Shown: positions 4,907 through 5,604 of the stretch, piece after piece
How the letters are laid out: the number at the start of each line of letters is the position of its first letter
How positions within the stretch are numbered: position 1 is the first letter of the stretch
Source: Bacteroidales bacterium
GTDB taxonomy: Bacteria > Bacteroidota > Bacteroidia > Bacteroidales > UBA932
Direction: 5' to 3'
DNA length: 5,604 nucleotides
Assembly (NCBI GenBank): GCA_017509375.1
Contig: JAFWPT010000122.1
Coordinates: forward strand, 1 to 5,604
The notes under the pieces: generated by a model
Told to the model about the DNA's origin: nothing
Databases searched by the model: none
The model's input: the letters and a program-made list of their open reading frames with translations, nothing else
Program-made: the position numbers and the translations under genes

Positions 4907-4932
4907 ATGGGAAAATGGTATAAAGGTTTATT

Positions 4933-5463
4933 ATGGCAAGCAATTCAGATTTTGTTCAGTATATTGTTGACCAGTGCTCCGGTGCCGGGGAGATTGCCGT
5001 CAAAAAAATGATGGGGGACTATTGCATCTACTGCAACGGTGTCCTGTTCGGCCTGATCTGCGACAATAACCTGTATATCAAGATGACGGAAGCCGGCGAA
5101 GCCGTGCTGGATGAAGTGGTACTCCGGCCGCCATATCCCAGCGCCCGAGACCATTTCTATATTACGAATGTTGATGACCGGGACTATCTGGAGGATATCA
5201 TCCGGGCAACGCTGCCGGAGCTCATTTCATCCAAGTCCAAAGCCAAAAGGAGTGCTGTGAACCGTCAGGTGCCGGCTTCCCTGGATGATGTCATCGAAGA
5301 CAACATTGTTTGCTCTCAAGACTTGCGGGCATTCTTCGAGCAGTACTTGGGCAAGAACTTCCGCTTCAAAGTAGATTTTCAGAGCTGGCTTAGGGAAAAT
5401 GCCGGCCTCACCTTTCGTGACGCCGTAGAAGCATATCGGATGTTGACAACCCGGAGACAATAA
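4933..5463 (+). CDS. TfoX N-terminal domain protein fused to a DUF6434-like domain
   Basis: A 176-residue cytoplasmic protein. Residues 5-97 form a TfoX N-terminal domain (PF04993): KKMMGDYCIYCNGVLFGLIC with NNLYIKMT matches the usual (M)FGxYGxYxxGxxFGLIxDxxLYxK pattern, and the segment ends with the helix DYLEDIIRATLPEL. A basic linker, SSKSKAKRSAVNRQ, covers 99-112. Residues 115-171 resemble DUF6434: a helix SLDDVIEDNI, then FFEQYLGKNFRFKVDFQSWLRENAGLTFRDAVEAY (split: FFEQYLGKNFRF, KVDFQSWLRENAGLTFRDAV), a domain often joined to SAP DNA-binding domains. The TfoX C-terminal helix-hairpin domain of Haemophilus TfoX/Sxy is absent, so a competence role should not be assumed; nucleic-acid association is a weak inference. 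The start is chosen because the TfoX domain begins there and the promoter lies 100 bases upstream. Confidence 0.85.
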   Translation: MASNSDFVQYIVDQCSGAGEIAVKKMMGDYCIYCNGVLFGLICDNNLYIKMTEAGEAVLDEVVLRPPYPSARDHFYITNVDDRDYLEDIIRATLPELISSKSKAKRSAVNRQVPASLDDVIEDNIVCSQDLRAFFEQYLGKNFRFKVDFQSWLRENAGLTFRDAVEAYRMLTTRRQ

Positions 5464-5476
5464 CACGATTATCTCC
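5453..5476. terminator. Weak hairpin between convergent genes
   Basis: GGAGA (5453-5457) pairs with TCTCC (5472-5476), and three more pairs form after one mismatch, with a loop near 5462-5467. It overlaps the stop codon of the TfoX-like gene and lies 15 bases beyond the stop of the convergent gene. No U-run follows, so a bidirectional terminator is only possible. Confidence 0.25.
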
Positions 5477-5490
5477 AGGTCCTTTCACTC

Positions 5491-5604
5491 TTATTTGCGC
5501 CAACGTTTCAACTGCGGGAAATACATCTTCATCTGGCCGATGTATTCTTCCTTCGTAATGGGCTGTGGCAGGCCCTTGTTCACCTCGTCCACGAACTGGG
5601 CGCA
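5491..5604 (-). CDS. Unrecognised protein, C-terminal 37 residues (rest outside window)
   Basis: A minus-strand frame is open from the right edge to a TAA at 5491-5493. Its 37 residues contain FVDEVNKGLPQPITKEEYIG and end MKMYFPQLKRWRK. They look like a real protein end: an amphipathic helix, a Pro-containing turn, then an ITKEEYxxQMKxYFPxLKRW helix with a basic tail. I do not recognise the family. The gene faces the TfoX-like gene across a 27-base gap. Its ending (QLKRWRK) is similar to that of the minus-strand stump at 352 (QLKHWR), which may be coincidence. Confidence 0.7.
   Translation of the reverse strand, partial: CAQFVDEVNKGLPQPITKEEYIGQMKMYFPQLKRWRK

Noticed and set aside
4749..4970. 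Plus-strand 73-codon frame starting in the repeat
   Set aside because: It begins inside a palindrome, runs over a consensus promoter and overlaps the TfoX-like gene out of frame.
1..5604. CRISPR array, tRNA, rRNA or insertion sequence
   Set aside because: No regularly spaced identical repeats with unique spacers, no cloverleaf with TTCRA-type arm, no rRNA-like tract and no intact transposase frame were seen.

Overview
The window looks like chromosomal DNA of a gut- or rumen-type Bacteroidales. The main reason is the promoters. Several genes are preceded by the Bacteroidota -7 box TAnnTTTG, and the best cases also have a TTTG-like -33 box about 20 bases upstream. No clear Shine-Dalgarno sequences are visible, and the proteins resemble Bacteroidales families. 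The composition, judged by eye as moderately GC-rich, would fit Rikenellaceae/Alistipes-like or Cryptobacteroides-like lineages, but the genus is a guess.

Layout from left to right: the 3' end of a glutathione peroxidase gene (1-272, +); a gap holding a C-terminal stump of a lost minus-strand gene (about 352-486); an intact SO_0444/ArsP-like Cu/Zn efflux permease with a C-terminal HMA metal-binding domain (505-1725, +); a gap with two protein-like relics (1726-1924); a GNAT acetyltransferase (1921-2559, -); a gap of about 600 bases with no intact gene (2560-3188) that holds a CrcB-like N-terminal stump, a strong promoter with two dyads and no gene behind it, and a minus-strand NGDLIFV-type fragment; a two-gene unit of an APH-like small-molecule kinase (3189-4037, +) and an SGNH/GDSL hydrolase (4044-4625, +); a palindromic intergenic repeat and a consensus promoter (4660-4828); a TfoX-N/DUF6434 fusion protein (4933-5463, +); and the C-terminal end of an unrecognised minus-strand gene (5491-5604).

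The intact genes form short transcription units rather than one pathway. The peroxidase and the metal exporter fit stress and metal defence. The kinase and hydrolase are 6 bases apart and are probably co-transcribed. I see no clear new multi-gene system. The most notable points are promoter boxes lying almost on the start codons of three genes, a well-formed promoter with operator-like palindromes that drives no recognisable gene, and gene stumps in nearly every intergenic gap, which suggests active gene decay or turnover here.
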